From positions 1-64,000 of the forward strand of contig JADFUC010000491.1 in assembly GCA_019722365.1 (NCBI GenBank): a stretch of 64,000 nucleotides of DNA, given 5' to 3'. Both the position numbers and the translations under genes were made by a program. Below, piece after piece: positions 12,578-25,225 of this stretch (positions are counted from its first letter, which is position 1; every line of letters starts with the position of its first letter). Under the pieces are notes generated by a model that did not search any database, had not been told where the DNA came from, and saw only the letters and a program-made list of their open reading frames with translations. The DNA comes from Lithospermum erythrorhizon. Its lineage: Eukaryota > Streptophyta > Magnoliopsida > Boraginales > Boraginaceae.

Positions 12578-13930
12578 TGAAATTCCATTTTTTCTTGAGA
12601 GGGAGGGAGATGGGCCGGTGGGTGTCCATAGTAGCAACGGCAAGTGGAGGCGAGAAGGAAGTCGAGAGATGTGTTAAGGGGGAGGACAGGCGAAGAATCT
12701 TAGCACTACCTCTTAGTCTTCGTGGCAGGGAGGCGGGACAAGTAGTTTTACCTTACACTCGTAGTGAGGTGTATATGACTTGTTCGGGCTATAAGTGCAA
12801 GGGATATGAAGAAGAATGGTAGGTTAAGAGGTAAGGCTCGTGGGGAAGGAAGCAACCGAGGGGGTGGTCAAGGGGCTTGGGTTGAACTTTGGAAACTCAA
12901 GGTGGCTCCTCGGGTGAAGCTTTTCCTGTGGAAGCTTATACATAACATCCAAGAAAGGAATTATGGTGGATACCTTTTGTGTATTATGCAATCATGGAGG
13001 GGAGACCTCTCAACATCTGTTCTTGGAGTGTGCTTTTTCTTGTAGGTTATGGTACGCGTCCCCATTGTCATTCGGAACTACTGGAGGTTCATGGAGATCG
13101 ATAAAGGAGTGGTGGGAGTCCCTCACACAACAGGCGAGGGATGTCGAGAACACTGAGTTGCTGCCTCAAATTGTTTATTTATTGTGGAGCATCTGGAAAG
13201 CGAGAAATGGTGTGCTTTTTGAGAATCATCAAGTCTCATTGGTCAACATTATAAGCTATGGGATGAATTCACTTGCTGATTTTGACAAAGCAAATCAGAG
13301 GGATACAGAGCATTTGATCCACAGGGAACAACCGAATACAACAAATTTGCAAAACCAAGTTTGGATTCCTCCTTTACCAAATTTCATCAAAGTCAACAGT
13401 GATACTGCTTGGCAATCGATGACAAATGAAGGTGCAATAGGCGTCATTAGTCAAGATTCTTTGGGCACATTCACAGGTGCGAGATTCAAACGGCTGCCAT
13501 GGGTATCGAGTGCTTTGATAGCGGAAGCTCAGGCATTAAGGGGATGGTTTACATTTTGCGTGGCGACAAAATTCTGTCGTGTTTAGTTAGAGGCGATTAA
13601 GCGGTGATACGTATTTTAAAAAGAGAGCGAGGATATCTTTGTGATGTGGGAAGTGATAAATGAGGATATTCTTGACGTATTCTGCGAAGGTGGAATTAGA
13701 TGCGTCGAAAGAGATTGATCATGATCTTTGGGAACAAGTGTGGTAGGTACCATTGGGATCGCGGGGGTGCGTTAGAGGAGTAATGGCTCTCGGCCTTGGT
13801 TTCAGGCACTATTAAATGCTTTAGAAGTTTATTTAGTTTCTTTCGTCATGGATTATGTTTTGTGAGCCCCACTTTTGTATAAATGCTTTAACTTTATAAT
13901 CTGATAAATATCGTTTGAATGAAAAATAGA
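12578..13930 (+). mobile_element. L1-type LINE retrotransposon, 3' part
   Basis: Continuation of the LINE broken at 7,380. It starts with sequence like the pre-zf-RVT linker (ILALPLSLRGRE near 12,700, then SEVYMTCSGYK). The zf-RVT and RNase H region follows. The end near 13,930 is placed where coding similarity stops and an A-rich stretch (gaatgaaaaatagaaaac) appears, as expected for a LINE 3' end. Confidence 0.8.
12806..13586 (+). pseudogene. LINE ORF2 C-terminus: zf-RVT and RNase H-like
   Basis: This is the best-preserved coding piece of the split LINE. One frame (12,806 on) gives VAPRVKLFLWKLIHN, the start of a zf-RVT domain. After a frameshift near 12,960-13,020 a 207-codon frame gives LCNHGGETSQHLFLECAFS, with the Cys-His-Cys spacing of zf-RVT. 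At about 13,365-13,545 it gives an RNase H-like region (IKVNSDTAW, then ALIAEAQALRG) of the plant RVT_3 type. The frame ends at 13,586, inside the RNase H domain. It is a retrotransposon remnant, not a host gene; start codons here are not meaningful. Confidence 0.85.
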
Positions 13931-14296
13931 AAACGTTAGTCTCATATTTATTAATTAAATACATTGAGATTTTGGTGGTTAGATGACAGCTGACAATTGG
14001 AGTCATGGCTTAATGAGAAAATCTGGGCTAACGTATTTTGTATCGTGTAGCAAAGTAAAATAAAATTTCTCAGCTCAACTTTAATTTAGACCCATTATTA
14101 GATTAGAATTTATTACTCTATCTTTTGTAATTTTTTGTAATTTGTAATTTCAACGAGTTCTCTAGTAATGTACAAACTCTAGGTTTAGTAGTCTTTGTAC
14201 TTGTTGAGTCGTTGCACTTGATATTAGTACTCTTGTCTGAAATGCAAAGGAAAATGACAAATTATCCGAAATAAATAGGAAAAAAATGCAAGGCTG
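13931..14296. other. Upstream region of the DUF212 gene
   Basis: AT-rich DNA between the LINE 3' end and the first ATG of the next gene. It must hold the promoter and 5' UTR, but I see no TATA box I would stand behind. The retrotransposon end lies under 400 bp from the start codon. Confidence 0.4.
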
Positions 14297-17200
14297 ATGT
14301 CAACAATCTTTCTTGACTCGTTTTCCAGCAGAATGATACTGCAAATTCATTGTCCCATAAATGTTGTCCAATTTCCCATTGCATCAGTCTCCTCAAATCG
14401 TGGAGACCACCTTTTTGTTGAATCAAGAAAAATCCCTAGAAGCAGAAGAGCTTGTTCCTCCTTCAGACACTCTTGTTTTCCTAAAGCAGCACATGTTGTT
14501 GTCGGAATTCAGGATGTTTTTCATGTCTTTCAGAACAGGGTTCGACCCTTTTGCTTAGTTTAATCCATTTCTTACTCTGCTCGAATTCATTTTAATTGAC
14601 ATTTTCGTTTTTTCGTGTCCAACTTTGAGCATGGATTAATTTTTATTCCTTATTCTTGAAAATATAAATTTGATATCATTTCGGTTTGTAAAAATATTTT
14701 CATAATATTATTAAAAGTAATCGATGTTGAAAGGTTGATCTGAAAAAACGAAAATTTCGATTAAAATGAATTCGAGGTAGTATTCTTTATGGTTATTGTG
14801 GATTTGTGAGTGTTGGTTTTTTGGGGTTTATAGGTTCTGATAGCAGCTGTAGTTTCTGCAGCAGTTGGTCAACTGATGAAGCCTTTTGCTTCAACTGTTC
14901 TTTATAAGAAAGAGTTTGACTTTACGGTTGCATTGCAATCTGGGGGGTTCCCTTCTACACATTCTTCGGTATTGTTTCTTTTTTTAAGTATAACTCCATA
15001 TGTTCTAAAAAGATTGTGTGATTTTTGTTTTTGATGGTTGACTTGTTAAACTTTGAATTCAGATATTGTTGTATAGTGTTTGGCGAAAAGATAGTTTTTT
15101 GGGCTACTATGCTATTAACATGACAATGTTGATTCAGATTGAAGTTATGTGATATTGTTGTATATGTTGTATAATATGGAGTATTTGGTTAAAAGATAGT
15201 ATTTTTGGGCTACTTTACTACTCCGTATTAACATGACAATTTTGATTCAAATTGAAGTTATGTATGTCAATCTTTTTGGTGGAGGGATTAAGTAAGGATT
15301 GTACTTTTCTAGCATTTTTTCTATTTGAATTGATTTAGGGTTTCATTTGAATTTGTATAATTTGTTTGCAATTGCAGACTGTTATAGCAGCTGCTACCTG
15401 TCTTGGTCTTGAGAGGTAATCTTAGTTGTTTGCAATTACAGAGTGTTGTAATGGTTATTTGTTTCAAGCGAATTATCTAATTTTGAGCTGTTCATTGCAG
15501 AGGTTTTGGTGATTCGATCTTTGGTTTAGCTGTTGTTTATGCTGGTCTTGTCATGTATGATGCTCAGGTTTGTGTAAATATTCTTTCATCGTCTCTTCTC
15601 TCAGTAGAACTCACTATTTTAAGGATGCTTCAATGCAAGCTGCCTGTTCCATTCCATTTTTCTTCGTTGTTAGTTTTCTGTTGGACGATTAACTCTAATC
15701 GACTGACCATATATGTTGTACTTGTAATTCTCATATTTAACACCCCTACCTCGCTCCTAGCACTATCAAAAGACGATACTAGTGACCCTAGGAGTTTTGT
15801 ACTTCCAGTAGTTCATTGCCTTGAGGGAGGCATAAACTTAAGCATTATCGGCCCAATACGTAAGCATGCGCTTGTCACGTCTTTGAGAGTGCCGCTGTGG
15901 GGAGTAAGGAGGGTTGGATAGTCTGTGACCTCTGTGTGATAAAGTGAGGTTGTTCCAGACTCAATACAGTAAGTCTGGCTTATTTATCTACTTCTTATGA
16001 TATATAAGAGCGTAGTTAGTAGCGTTTGATTTATTAAGTATATCAAAAGGCAAAATATGCTTAAATTCTTCATCCATATGACATGGAAACTAGGCATTAT
16101 CATCCATGATGAAGAAAATGATATATCGATATACCTGAGTTATAAAAAGTATTACTTTGGCTTCGATTCTTCTGTTTTCTACGGCTTTCCAGGCAACCTC
16201 GGCGAAGGAGCTCTTGCATTTTTTTTCATATTGGGAATTCAGTAAACCAAAAGCGAGGGAATAAATGCATTTTTCTTTCAGTTAAAATCATTCTTTTAGT
16301 AATTCTAGAAGTCAAGTTGTCCTTTCCATTACTTTTTCGTGCATATTGTATTTAGTTTTAGGCCGTTAGATTAAGTTAATTCTACTAAACATAATTTCTA
16401 CTACTTGTGGATCACCTATAATCTTCAACATCCCCCAACTCTCCCCTATCAAGGCAAACAATTACGAGCATTCCTGAGAAGCTATGCAATATACTTTCGT
16501 TGTTCCAGTATGCCAATGCAATAAACTTTTGTTGTTCCAGTATGCCAATGCAGTGAGAAATGCAGAAACAAAATGTAATCGGCAGATATGATGTTGAGAG
16601 AGATATTTTGACACACCTCTGGATTATAAAAGTATGAAGCACCTGAGCTTCAATTTTCTGTTTTCTTCGGATTTCCCTGCATCGGGTTGGACAATGAGCC
16701 CTAGCATTTTATTCGTTAGGAATCAGTAAACTGAAGCAAAGGAATAACAATAAAGCTAGATTTCTTCTCATATCAAAGGCTTCTTGTGTTCCTATAGTGT
16801 TTTGAGTTCCCGGACATTATCGTTTGTTCACTTTAGTCAAAGAGTTACTTTATCATCTCCTTTCCTTTAAACATTGGTCTCTAGACATGATTACTGGTGC
16901 CAGAGGGTGACAAGAGTCTGACCATATAATTGCGTGTTTGTTGAAGGGAGTAAGAAGGGAAGTAGGAATTCATGCAAAAACCCTGAACATGGCTTTGCTG
17001 GACACCCAGTTTGATTCAGCTTCTTCTAGTAAAGAGCCCAATGATTTTAGCAATATTTCCCCACCGAAATCAAGGTCGGACAGAAATACCAGTGATCTTG
17101 AAGTTGATGGTTTCCAGAGAAAACAAATTAAGGACGCTCTGTTACTTGAAGCTGAGATTGTGCCAGAGATTGCATCTAGAGTTGAGGAAGTTCCAAAGAA

Positions 17201-17309
17201 TGTCTACACCTCTAGCCCATTGAAAGAGTCAATTGGTCATACAGAACTTGAAGTCATAGCAGGTGCCTTTTTGGGTTTTTTTACCGGGTTAGCAGTTTCT
17301 ATAATATGA
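14297..17309 (+). CDS. DUF212 acid phosphatase/vanadium haloperoxidase-related protein
   Basis: Five exons: 14,297-14,539, 14,834-14,968, 15,378-15,415, 15,501-15,567 and 16,947-17,309. All junctions are GT-AG, phases agree, and the product is 281 residues, matching the length I recall for the plastid-type plant members (Arabidopsis At3g61770-like). Residues 1-60 are rich in Ser and Arg and poor in acidic residues, as in a chloroplast transit peptide. The conserved core begins at about residue 82 (VLIAAVVSAAVGQLMKPF), with GGFPSTHSS at 118-126 resembling part of the PAP2-type phosphatase signature, and MYDAQGVRREVG across the last intron. The C-terminus (HTELEVIAGAFLGF) is a hydrophobic segment. 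Biochemical function is not established. The start at 14,297 is chosen because it splices in phase at 14,539; an alternative frame from 14,361 does not. Confidence 0.88.
15062..15265. repeat. Tandem duplication in intron 2 of the DUF212 gene
   Basis: A block of about 100-110 bp occurs twice in a row, each copy with gatattgttgtat, aaaagatagt, tgggctact, attaacatgacaat and attgaagttatg. It is intronic, with no coding role seen. Confidence 0.75.
16139..16775. repeat. Direct repeats in the long last intron of the DUF212 gene
   Basis: The segment at about 16,139-16,280 is repeated, diverged, at about 16,622-16,775 (shared order: ttctgttttct, cggctttcc or cggatttcc, gcattttt or gcatttta, tcagtaaac, gaggaataa or aaggaataac). 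Between them gttgttccagtatgccaatg occurs twice in tandem near 16,498-16,552. These duplications explain much of the unusual 1,379-bp length of this intron. Confidence 0.65.
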
Positions 17310-18514
17310 TGATCTTTTTAACACAGGGTAGTGGTAAATGTGCATTGTTATAATTTAGTTCATTTTTGGCTGTTTTTCACTTTATTTATACATTGTTGGA
17401 CACACGAAAGTCACTTACTAACTTGTATATACTCCATGTATTTGAGTTATAAACTTATCATCTTTTCCTATTCTATTTTCTAATTGTTTGCTGCCGCAGA
17501 TTACTATTACTGTAACTTTAAAATACCATATGTTACTAGTTTAGTACCCTAGATCTGGAAGAATTTTGCTACTGATTGAGGTATGTGTAAACAACTAAAA
17601 TTCCAGGAGTACTCTTTAGGCTTATGCTTATCTTTGTTGAATTTGTGATTGTATGTAATTTGTTACTAATATTTACTGAAACGACAAAGAAGGGCTTAAT
17701 TCGACAACATGGGAATTATGCTGAAACATCGGATAATGTTTTTTTTTTAATGATAAATCGATACATTTAGAAACTGCAGTTACAGTGGGAAGATTGTGTT
17801 TCAACATGAAGCATTTCATGCATGAATATATATACGCATATACATCATGCTAATATATGATTACGAGTGTGAAATGTGTTCGTTTTATCACCCCCAACTT
17901 AACATGGTGCAGACAGAATTGACAAATGCAATTGAGGTGGCCAACAAACTATCATTGATGTGTAACCATTTTCTTGATGTGGTTTTGGTGTACTAAGCAT
18001 CCATTAATGAAATGGTTTCCATAAGGGCATGCATGAACTATGACAGACTTGATTGAATGCAAGTTCTATGACTGACATAACAAATTACAAATGTATAATA
18101 TTTTTATGTTGGTGATATTATGGAAACCATTTGGCAGATTTTTAGAGGTTTTGGAAAGAGTTGACCAACTACTGAAATTCTAAGGATAGATACATAACTT
18201 TTCTAAACTCAAGGGAGGCCATGACCCACCCCTCAATTGGCTGACTCAGATCTCCTTGTGTAATATAGTGTTTGTTTTATTTATTTTACCCCATATATAT
18301 TTGCTTACTTCTAACCTTAGCAGGGTAAATCAAGCAACAAAAACATTCACCTTTCCCAATCCAAATTGGAATAAGTTACAGAACGTCATGATTAATAAGT
18401 AATAATTCATTAGAAACCAGAAGTTCTAATGAAGTTCATGGCTAGGCAATGCCCTGCTTAATTATTGCTCATCTTTTAGAACGAACCCTCTTAGAGAAGT
18501 TCAAATGGTCTGGC
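17310..18514. other. 3' flank and intergenic DNA, no gene seen
   Basis: This holds the DUF212 3' UTR and ordinary AT-rich intergenic sequence. I see no open frame of note, no RNA gene and no clear transposon end. Confidence 0.4.
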
Positions 18515-19010
18515 TCAAAACCAAGATATGGAAATCTCTATATGAGTTGATGGATTAATCATCCCATCGGTTGCTTGAGAGTTGAGACAAATGCTGAGAT
18601 TGCTTTGATCCATGTTGTGGTTTGAAGTAAGCAATTTGTCCATAAATGACCATTCATCAAAATACTTGTCATGTTGATGAGACGCGAGTCCGGATGCAGT
18701 GGCGGAGCTTGAGTATAAAATAAGGGGGCCAACCGATTAAAAAGTATCTATCGACCGGACGGGCACCTTCCTACGACAGTTGTTAATCTCACTAAGTTCT
18801 GAGAGCACTCAATATCCGTGTTATTTAGTGGCAAAGGTGTTGTAAGAAAGGGGGTTGGTGGATGGATGATTCTGGACTGAGTAATTGAGGAAGATGCATG
18901 GATCCATCAATTGTGTTAGTAGTATTGTATGTAGTCATGTGGTATTTGTCAATTTTGAAGATGTTCAAGAAAGGCAGAGATGTTTGGCTTCATCACTAGA
19001 GTACTCGTCA
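18515..19010 (-). pseudogene. Possible remnant of a NAC transcription factor C-terminus
   Basis: On the minus strand an open frame ends at a TGA at 18,517-18,515 and, read upstream to about 18,690, includes FDEWSFMDKLLTSN. This resembles the W-x-(F/L)-(L/M)-D-K-L-(L/V) motif near the C-terminus of some plant NAC factors. Further upstream (about 18,820-18,930), beyond an inserted segment, another minus frame gives MHLPQLLSPESS, like the Leu-Pro-Gln-Leu-x-Ser-Pro stretch in NAC activation regions. No NAC DNA-binding domain is visible here. The call rests on two short motifs, so it is tentative. Confidence 0.35.
18697..18815. mobile_element. Short insertion with a tggcggagc end inside the NAC-like remnant
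   Basis: The sequence gcagtggcggagcttgagta followed by ataagggggcc is of a kind found at the ends of common small plant mobile elements. It sits exactly where the NAC-like frame is lost. The right boundary is a guess; the opposite end is not recognised. Confidence 0.35.
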
Positions 19011-19139
19011 TGTTCCCTTCAGAAGATGGATCTTGTAGGAAATTTTTGCAAAAGTTTTTCTTCTTAAATACTTAGCAGACTACCCAACTTTCATCCTGTT
19101 TGAACCACCAGATTAAAGTCAAGTTAAAAATATTTTTTT

Positions 19140-21619
19140 TTTATATGGATATAACTTAATAAGAACGAATCACTACAACAACAAAAACATATCTTAATCT
19201 ATATCTATATTTATATCTATATATATTCTAAATATGTGCTAAGTCATGATATTTCTTCCTTTTTTGTTAGATCTAAATTGCCCCTAGCAAATGAAAATAA
19301 TTATAAATATCTATTGTTTATGAAAATTTTATAACAATTAATATTATACAATAATGAGAATTAACAAATGATTTAAACACCTCTTAAAATTATATGTTGA
19401 AGTTACATGTCTTTTAATATTCAACTTACATCATTGTGAATGATTTTATTAATATAAATAAAAAATAGTTAAAGTAGAACTAACCATTTTATCCATCTTT
19501 TTAGTACCACAATTTGCACAAAAATAACTATAGAAGCAATTTTTTAATGAAAATTCTATAATAATTATGCAATAATAAGAGTTACAAATAATTAAAAAAA
19601 ATCTTAAAGTTACATATTGAAATTACATCTCTTTTAATATTCAACTTACATTATTGTGAATGATTTCATTAATATAAAAAAAAGGTAAAGTAGTAGAACT
19701 CAATCATTTTTTTTTTACCTTTAATACTGCACACAAAAAACCATAAGGTGATTTTTTTTCTCTGATGATATGGTAAGTGCAGCAAATAGTGTTTTAGATC
19801 GTCTATAAAAATAAAAGATAAGCAAAAAATACAACAAGCTATTATGTCATCATCCAATTTTTCTTATGCCATGTAGAAACTTAGATATTCATTTTTATGA
19901 GTATTTATATTATTTTCAAGTTAAAATCATTGACATAATATCATTAGTCAAAAAAAAATTCCCCCTATCTTTACTAAGGAAAAAATATGTATCGTAGAGG
20001 CTTTTTTTTTGATTATCTTATGATGATAATAGAATTTAATAAATTTTCAAGATTTAATCAATTAATAGTTTATGATTATCCTTCAAAATTTAATAATATT
20101 TATTCATTTTTCTTTATATACCCCTAATCAAATTAGGATATTATTCAAAATTTTACTAAAAATATACATCATTAATAGTGTATGTAGTTTATTCTCAAGT
20201 TAAATCATTGACATAACATCATTAGCCAATATTTTTTCTCCTTTCTTTACCAAGAAAATAATTTATATGTTGCTTCTTCGATTATGAGTATAATTTAATG
20301 ACTACATTTAATCAATCAATAGTTTATGATTGTCGTTCAAAATATGATCAGGAATCTATAGAATAATTTTATAATAATATAATTTAATCTATTTATTTTA
20401 AACTTTGTATAGAATAATTGGACACACAGCAATAACCATTGTCATATTGCTATACAATTATATGTTACTCCTCCTTGTCCTTGAAAAAATAGTAGAAAAA
20501 ATACATGTGTCCTTAAAATATATTGATTGGGATAATTGTTTGAAGAGAAAATAAGATATAAAATATTATCTTTTTCTACAATTTTTTTAAACATTAATAG
20601 ATTTGAATATAAAAAATTAGAATGAAACATATTTTTGATAAATCTCCATATATTTCTTGTGATGTAAAGCATATTTTCAATCTTCCAATAAAACTTACAA
20701 ATTCATTATTGTGGATGAAAATAAATACATATTGAATGAGAAACATTTTAAGTATTTCCTTGGTAATACATGTTAGTTATATATTTATGTTATATTTAAT
20801 ATATGAGCAATTAAATTTTTAAAAAGAAAATTAATCTAAAAAATATACAAATATTAAACATTATTTTATATAAATTAAAATCGAAACTACATAAATATAG
20901 TATACATAGTTAATTGGTACATACTTTATTAAGACATATATAATCTAATACATAAGAAGTGTGGATTATCATAGTCTTCATTTCTTTTATATTAATATCA
21001 ACCTATCCAGACTCAATAATTCATTATAAATGAAATTTGTTGAACATGAGCACATATGCAAATAATTAACTTTCTAATCAATATATATTGGATTTAGTGC
21101 TTGCTCCGTTTTAAATTATATTATGTAAGAAGATAGATTTATAAATACAAATAATATTGGTGAAAATTTGAATTCAAATTAACTTTAGTAGATACATTAT
21201 TCTAGATGATTAAAGTTTGTGTTCATAAATACATGTAATAACTAAAACACTCATGACAACCTACTTGAAGACTTGACTTAAGCGCAACGTTAAGCCAATA
21301 CATCTTATTAAGCACCATTTTATGTACCCTTAATTGACGAATATTGAGCTGCAATTTTGTACATAAGTTTGATGCATAATGTGACCTTCAAGTGTCACTC
21401 GTTATGCTACCTAATAATTCACGTCTAAATGCTTGATATAGAAACCAAGTTATAATTTCATATCAACTTTAAGAAAAAAGAATATTTGTAAGCTTCTAAA
21501 AAACATATATAATTAACAAAATATTATATCTAAATAATACTTAAGCGAGATAGAGAGTCAGATTGTACGCACGGAGATGGTTTCCGAATTAAAAAAATGT
21601 GAATCATTGGATTACTACC
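19140..21619. repeat. AT-rich DNA with diverged internal duplications
   Basis: About 19,300-19,480 recurs at 19,540-19,710 (both contain tcttttaatattcaacttaca followed by ttgtgaatgat). About 19,890-20,000 recurs at 20,175-20,280 (both contain attctcaag or ttttcaag, then aatcattgacataa and atcattag). The rest is very AT-rich with no gene seen. It looks like old duplicated non-coding DNA. Confidence 0.6.
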
Positions 21620-22563
21620 TGTTGGGGTGAGATGTTGGATGAAGTTTTTCTAGAATGGGTACCGTTGTTATAACGATTGGTCTATAACAAGTGAAGGAAC
21701 TTCATTGCTTTTTACATTAGGTCAAGTGTAAAACCATAAGACTCACGAAGTGTTCGCTTTGCCCAGAAGAGATAATGTTTCTAAGATTGTCGTGATCAAG
21801 GAAAGATTGTGCTTCGAAATTGTTATGATTCGATTTGAGAAGTTGTGAGCATAAGGAAACGTTTTGATTTGATAAAGATCTTGTTTTGACTAAAAAGTTT
21901 TTCTTGGAGATTAAGGCGTTAAACATATAGCCGAGTGTTGGAGTAGTTGGGACTAAGTATTATTAAGGGAAATGTTTTTTATTCCAAATCAACCATTTAC
22001 TTATTGAATATACGTAGCCCTAATGTCTTACGTACATATAAGGAGCTCGAGCACAAGCTATGAAATGAGCCTCATTTTTTATTATTCATAGAGAGTGTTC
22101 TTTGTATTTTTTGTATTTATCGAGAGTTTAGTGTGGGTTGTTTTGTCTTAGAAGAATTCTCTAGCTTAGCCCAATATGCGATTGATTATGGCCTTTGTTA
22201 TAATAATTCTTGAGATTTAATTAGTGAGATCATTGTAAAGTCGAACAGAGAGGGTTAGCGTGAAGGATAGAAGTTAAGGGAAACTTCCAGGCTACAGCTT
22301 GTTTACGGAGTATAGTAGAAGCGAAAGAAAAATATGGTGTATTAGGTATAAGTCCTTTGCTTGTAATTTCTTGAATATAGTGAAATCTTTCCTTTGTCTG
22401 TTCTTGGGAATGGAGTGCTATTGACCTTGAAGCCCCAGGTTACCATATTGTGTATTATTTACTTTATTGTCTTGCGTATTTTTGTGTGTTGTCGTTACCA
22501 AGCTGTCTTGATTGTTTAGATCGCTCTTGAGGTGCTTTGCTTAGGAATTAGTTCATCTTTTCA
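21620..22563 (+). repeat. 5' LTR of the split copia element
   Basis: It begins tgttgggg and ends ttttca just before the primer-binding site. It has a TATA-like catataagg near 22,033 followed by a transcript-leader-like region. The start is inferred from the TG...CA convention without a second LTR to compare. Confidence 0.55.
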
Positions 22564-22565
22564 AT

Positions 22566-22577
22566 TGGTATCAGAGC
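22566..22577 (+). other. Copia primer-binding site (initiator Met tRNA)
   Basis: TGGTATCAGAGC, the standard plant retrotransposon primer-binding site, lies 2 bp after the LTR end and about 50 bp before gag-like coding sequence. Confidence 0.85.
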
Positions 22578-22970
22578 AGGCACTCGACATATAGAGTGAG
22601 ATCTGGGTGAACAAATAGAAGGTATCAACGAAGGAGGCTCGATCACACGTCTCCCACTACTTGATAAGACAAATTATCCCTACTGGAAGGTCAAGATGAC
22701 TACATTCTTGAAGTCAATTGACCTGAAACTTGGAAGGCGTGCTGTTTGGATGGACATCTCCTCTGGAGGAAGATGATGAAGGAGTTGTTGTGGTCAAGAA
22801 AGAAGTTAGTTAGACTGATAGCTGAAGAAGAACTTTCTTTGGGGAATAAGAAAGCTCTTAGTGCCATATTTTGTATTGTTGATCTTTGAAGTATTGTTGC
22901 AAAAGAAGCATGGGAGGTTACTTGAGCCCGGCTTATGAAGGTACTTTCGAGATAGTAAGAATATCGGCTG

Positions 22971-25225
22971 TGATACTTAAGTTCATTATTAATATTATGA
23001 AATAGTATCTTAGTTCTTCGATTGGGTATTTAGAATCAATTTTCTAAGTTGAATCGTTGGAGATACGACGAATCGATCGGTTGGTAATGCGTTTCGGTAT
23101 TTAAGATTTTAAAGTTGTAATCGAGTGGTATAATATTATTTGGGGGATTAGAAGTTGAATTTATATTAGAGTTGTGTTGTTAAATCGGGGCGAATTAAAT
23201 GAAAACCGAGCGAAAGTAGAGAATTCTTGAAGAATATTTTAGCACGGACCCCCACGGACCTTTTATCCTTATCTTCTCGTCATTTTCCACCGCCAACTTC
23301 ATTTTTCTTAACTGTAGCCTCTTGGGGCAGAAATGGTCTCACCACCCCCCTCAAATTTTTAGCTGCTTCGATTGTCGCACAAAATCGAAACAGCTGTGAA
23401 TCACTCTTTCTCCTCGTCATCCTCATCACATCTAGGTAAGAAAGATCGAATCTCTTGGGATATTTCTTGAGTTTTTGAAGAGTTGACTTTCACTTGTGAT
23501 TTGGTTGACTTCTAGATCTTGAATTTATTATGGTATAGAAATGTTATCTCAGTATCGGTGAGGGGATTAGCGATGATTTTGAGTAGTTATTGGGGATTTA
23601 GAAAGTAGTGTAAGTGTTATGTTGAGCTTTTTATTGACTTTTCTTAAATTGACATTAAATGGTAATATGAGGTTAAGGAGCTTTAATATAGTTGTTTTGG
23701 GTATGGAATTATTGGTTTGGATATGGATAGGTAGAATTTTAGTTGAGAAAGTTTAAGGAAAGTTAGGTATAGCTTTTTCGTGATTGAATTGGAGGTTGTA
23801 TTTAATGGATTAATTAGTTGTCAATTGATTGTTGGATTGATTAGAATGTCTTGAAGTGTTATTGTTGGGGTAATAAGGTAATGACCGAATATTGAAAATG
23901 TAGTTATGTTGGAATGTTAAAAGGGTATATCAATCTTGAGAGGGATAGGATGATTCTTAAGTTGTAAATTGAATGCGTGAGGCGTGGTATAACGCTCAGG
24001 ATATATATAGATGTTAAGAGGTTGATACGAGATGTATTTTAATGTATAAATTCTTTGAATAGGAGTTGAGCCTGGATCTAGCATGAGGATTGCCGAGAGT
24101 CATGATTACTGCTTTTGGGCTCGAGGTGAGTACAAATCTCACGATGGGGACCTTTCATATATATTATGTTGTATATATTACATGTGATATCTTGGGACTA
24201 TTCGATATGTGTACATTGTGTGGCTATGTCGATGTTATGTGAAAATTGTGATTTATGATGCATGAGTATGAAATAAGCGAGATTTGATTGACGATATGAG
24301 ATATGATTATGAAGTATGTTTATGACATAATTGAGATTATGAGTTCGTTATGAGATAATTTTTGGATATAATTCATGTTATGAAATTGTGTGTGTGGTAT
24401 TGTCTTGTATGTGTGGTATTGTCTTTGTGTGTGTGTGGGCATTGTGCGAATGTGATTGCTTTATGTGTTATTTGCGGAGGCGGTAGTGACCAGGCCGGGA
24501 GGTTTGGTGTGGTGTGCATGTGTGTGTGGGTAGCCCAGGTGGATTAGGGAGGTTTGGTGTGATATGCGCGTTGAGGGGTGTAGCCTCGGTCGGAGGATGG
24601 TGGTGGAGGCCCGTCGATTATTTGGAGGGTGGATTCTCGTGGTGTATTATTTGGAGGTGGATTGCCATGTGTGTTGTTATTTATATAAAGTATGAATAAT
24701 ATGTATATGTGGGGATCGAGTACATTAGTATTTGTATTCGCTCCGAGGCAATAAGTACGACTCCGCAATACATGGGCGGGCGTTTTATGCTGGGTTCTAG
24801 AGGTTGATCGTGAGGTTGTTGAGAAGGCTGCGTTGATGAAGTTGCCAGTTGAAGATCGTAGATGAGGCGGTGAGGTGTAGGAATTCCTCGTGAGTCATTT
24901 CTCTTTGTTATTAGATTTATATATTGTTAGACTTGGGTATTGTATTTCGTTGGGGGTGCAGTTTATTAAATACTTCCCTATGTTGTATTTTAGTTCTTGT
25001 GTGTATCTTTGGGATTGTATAATTAAGGTGAATTTGTATTATGTGGATTCGTTGTTTTATTGTATGTGTTGTTAGTTACTTTTGATGGAAAAAAGTGTAT
25101 TTTTATTATTATTAATGTCAAATGAAGTCTTTTTTATGTTGTTATCCATCGTCGGTGACTACGGTGTCACAGGGTTGTTGATGACGCCTTTCGGGGCTGA
25201 CGGCGCAGGGCGGAGTCTGATTACA
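22971..25225 (+). repeat. 5' LTR of the gypsy-like element
   Basis: Matches the 3' LTR at 29,701-32,239 along its length (for example gaatcgttggagatacgacg in both). It ends ...gattaca just before the primer site. It contains only two units of the tatttggaggtggattc minisatellite and lacks about 300 bp present in the 3' LTR. A TATA-like ttatttatataaag lies near 24,678. Confidence 0.8.
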
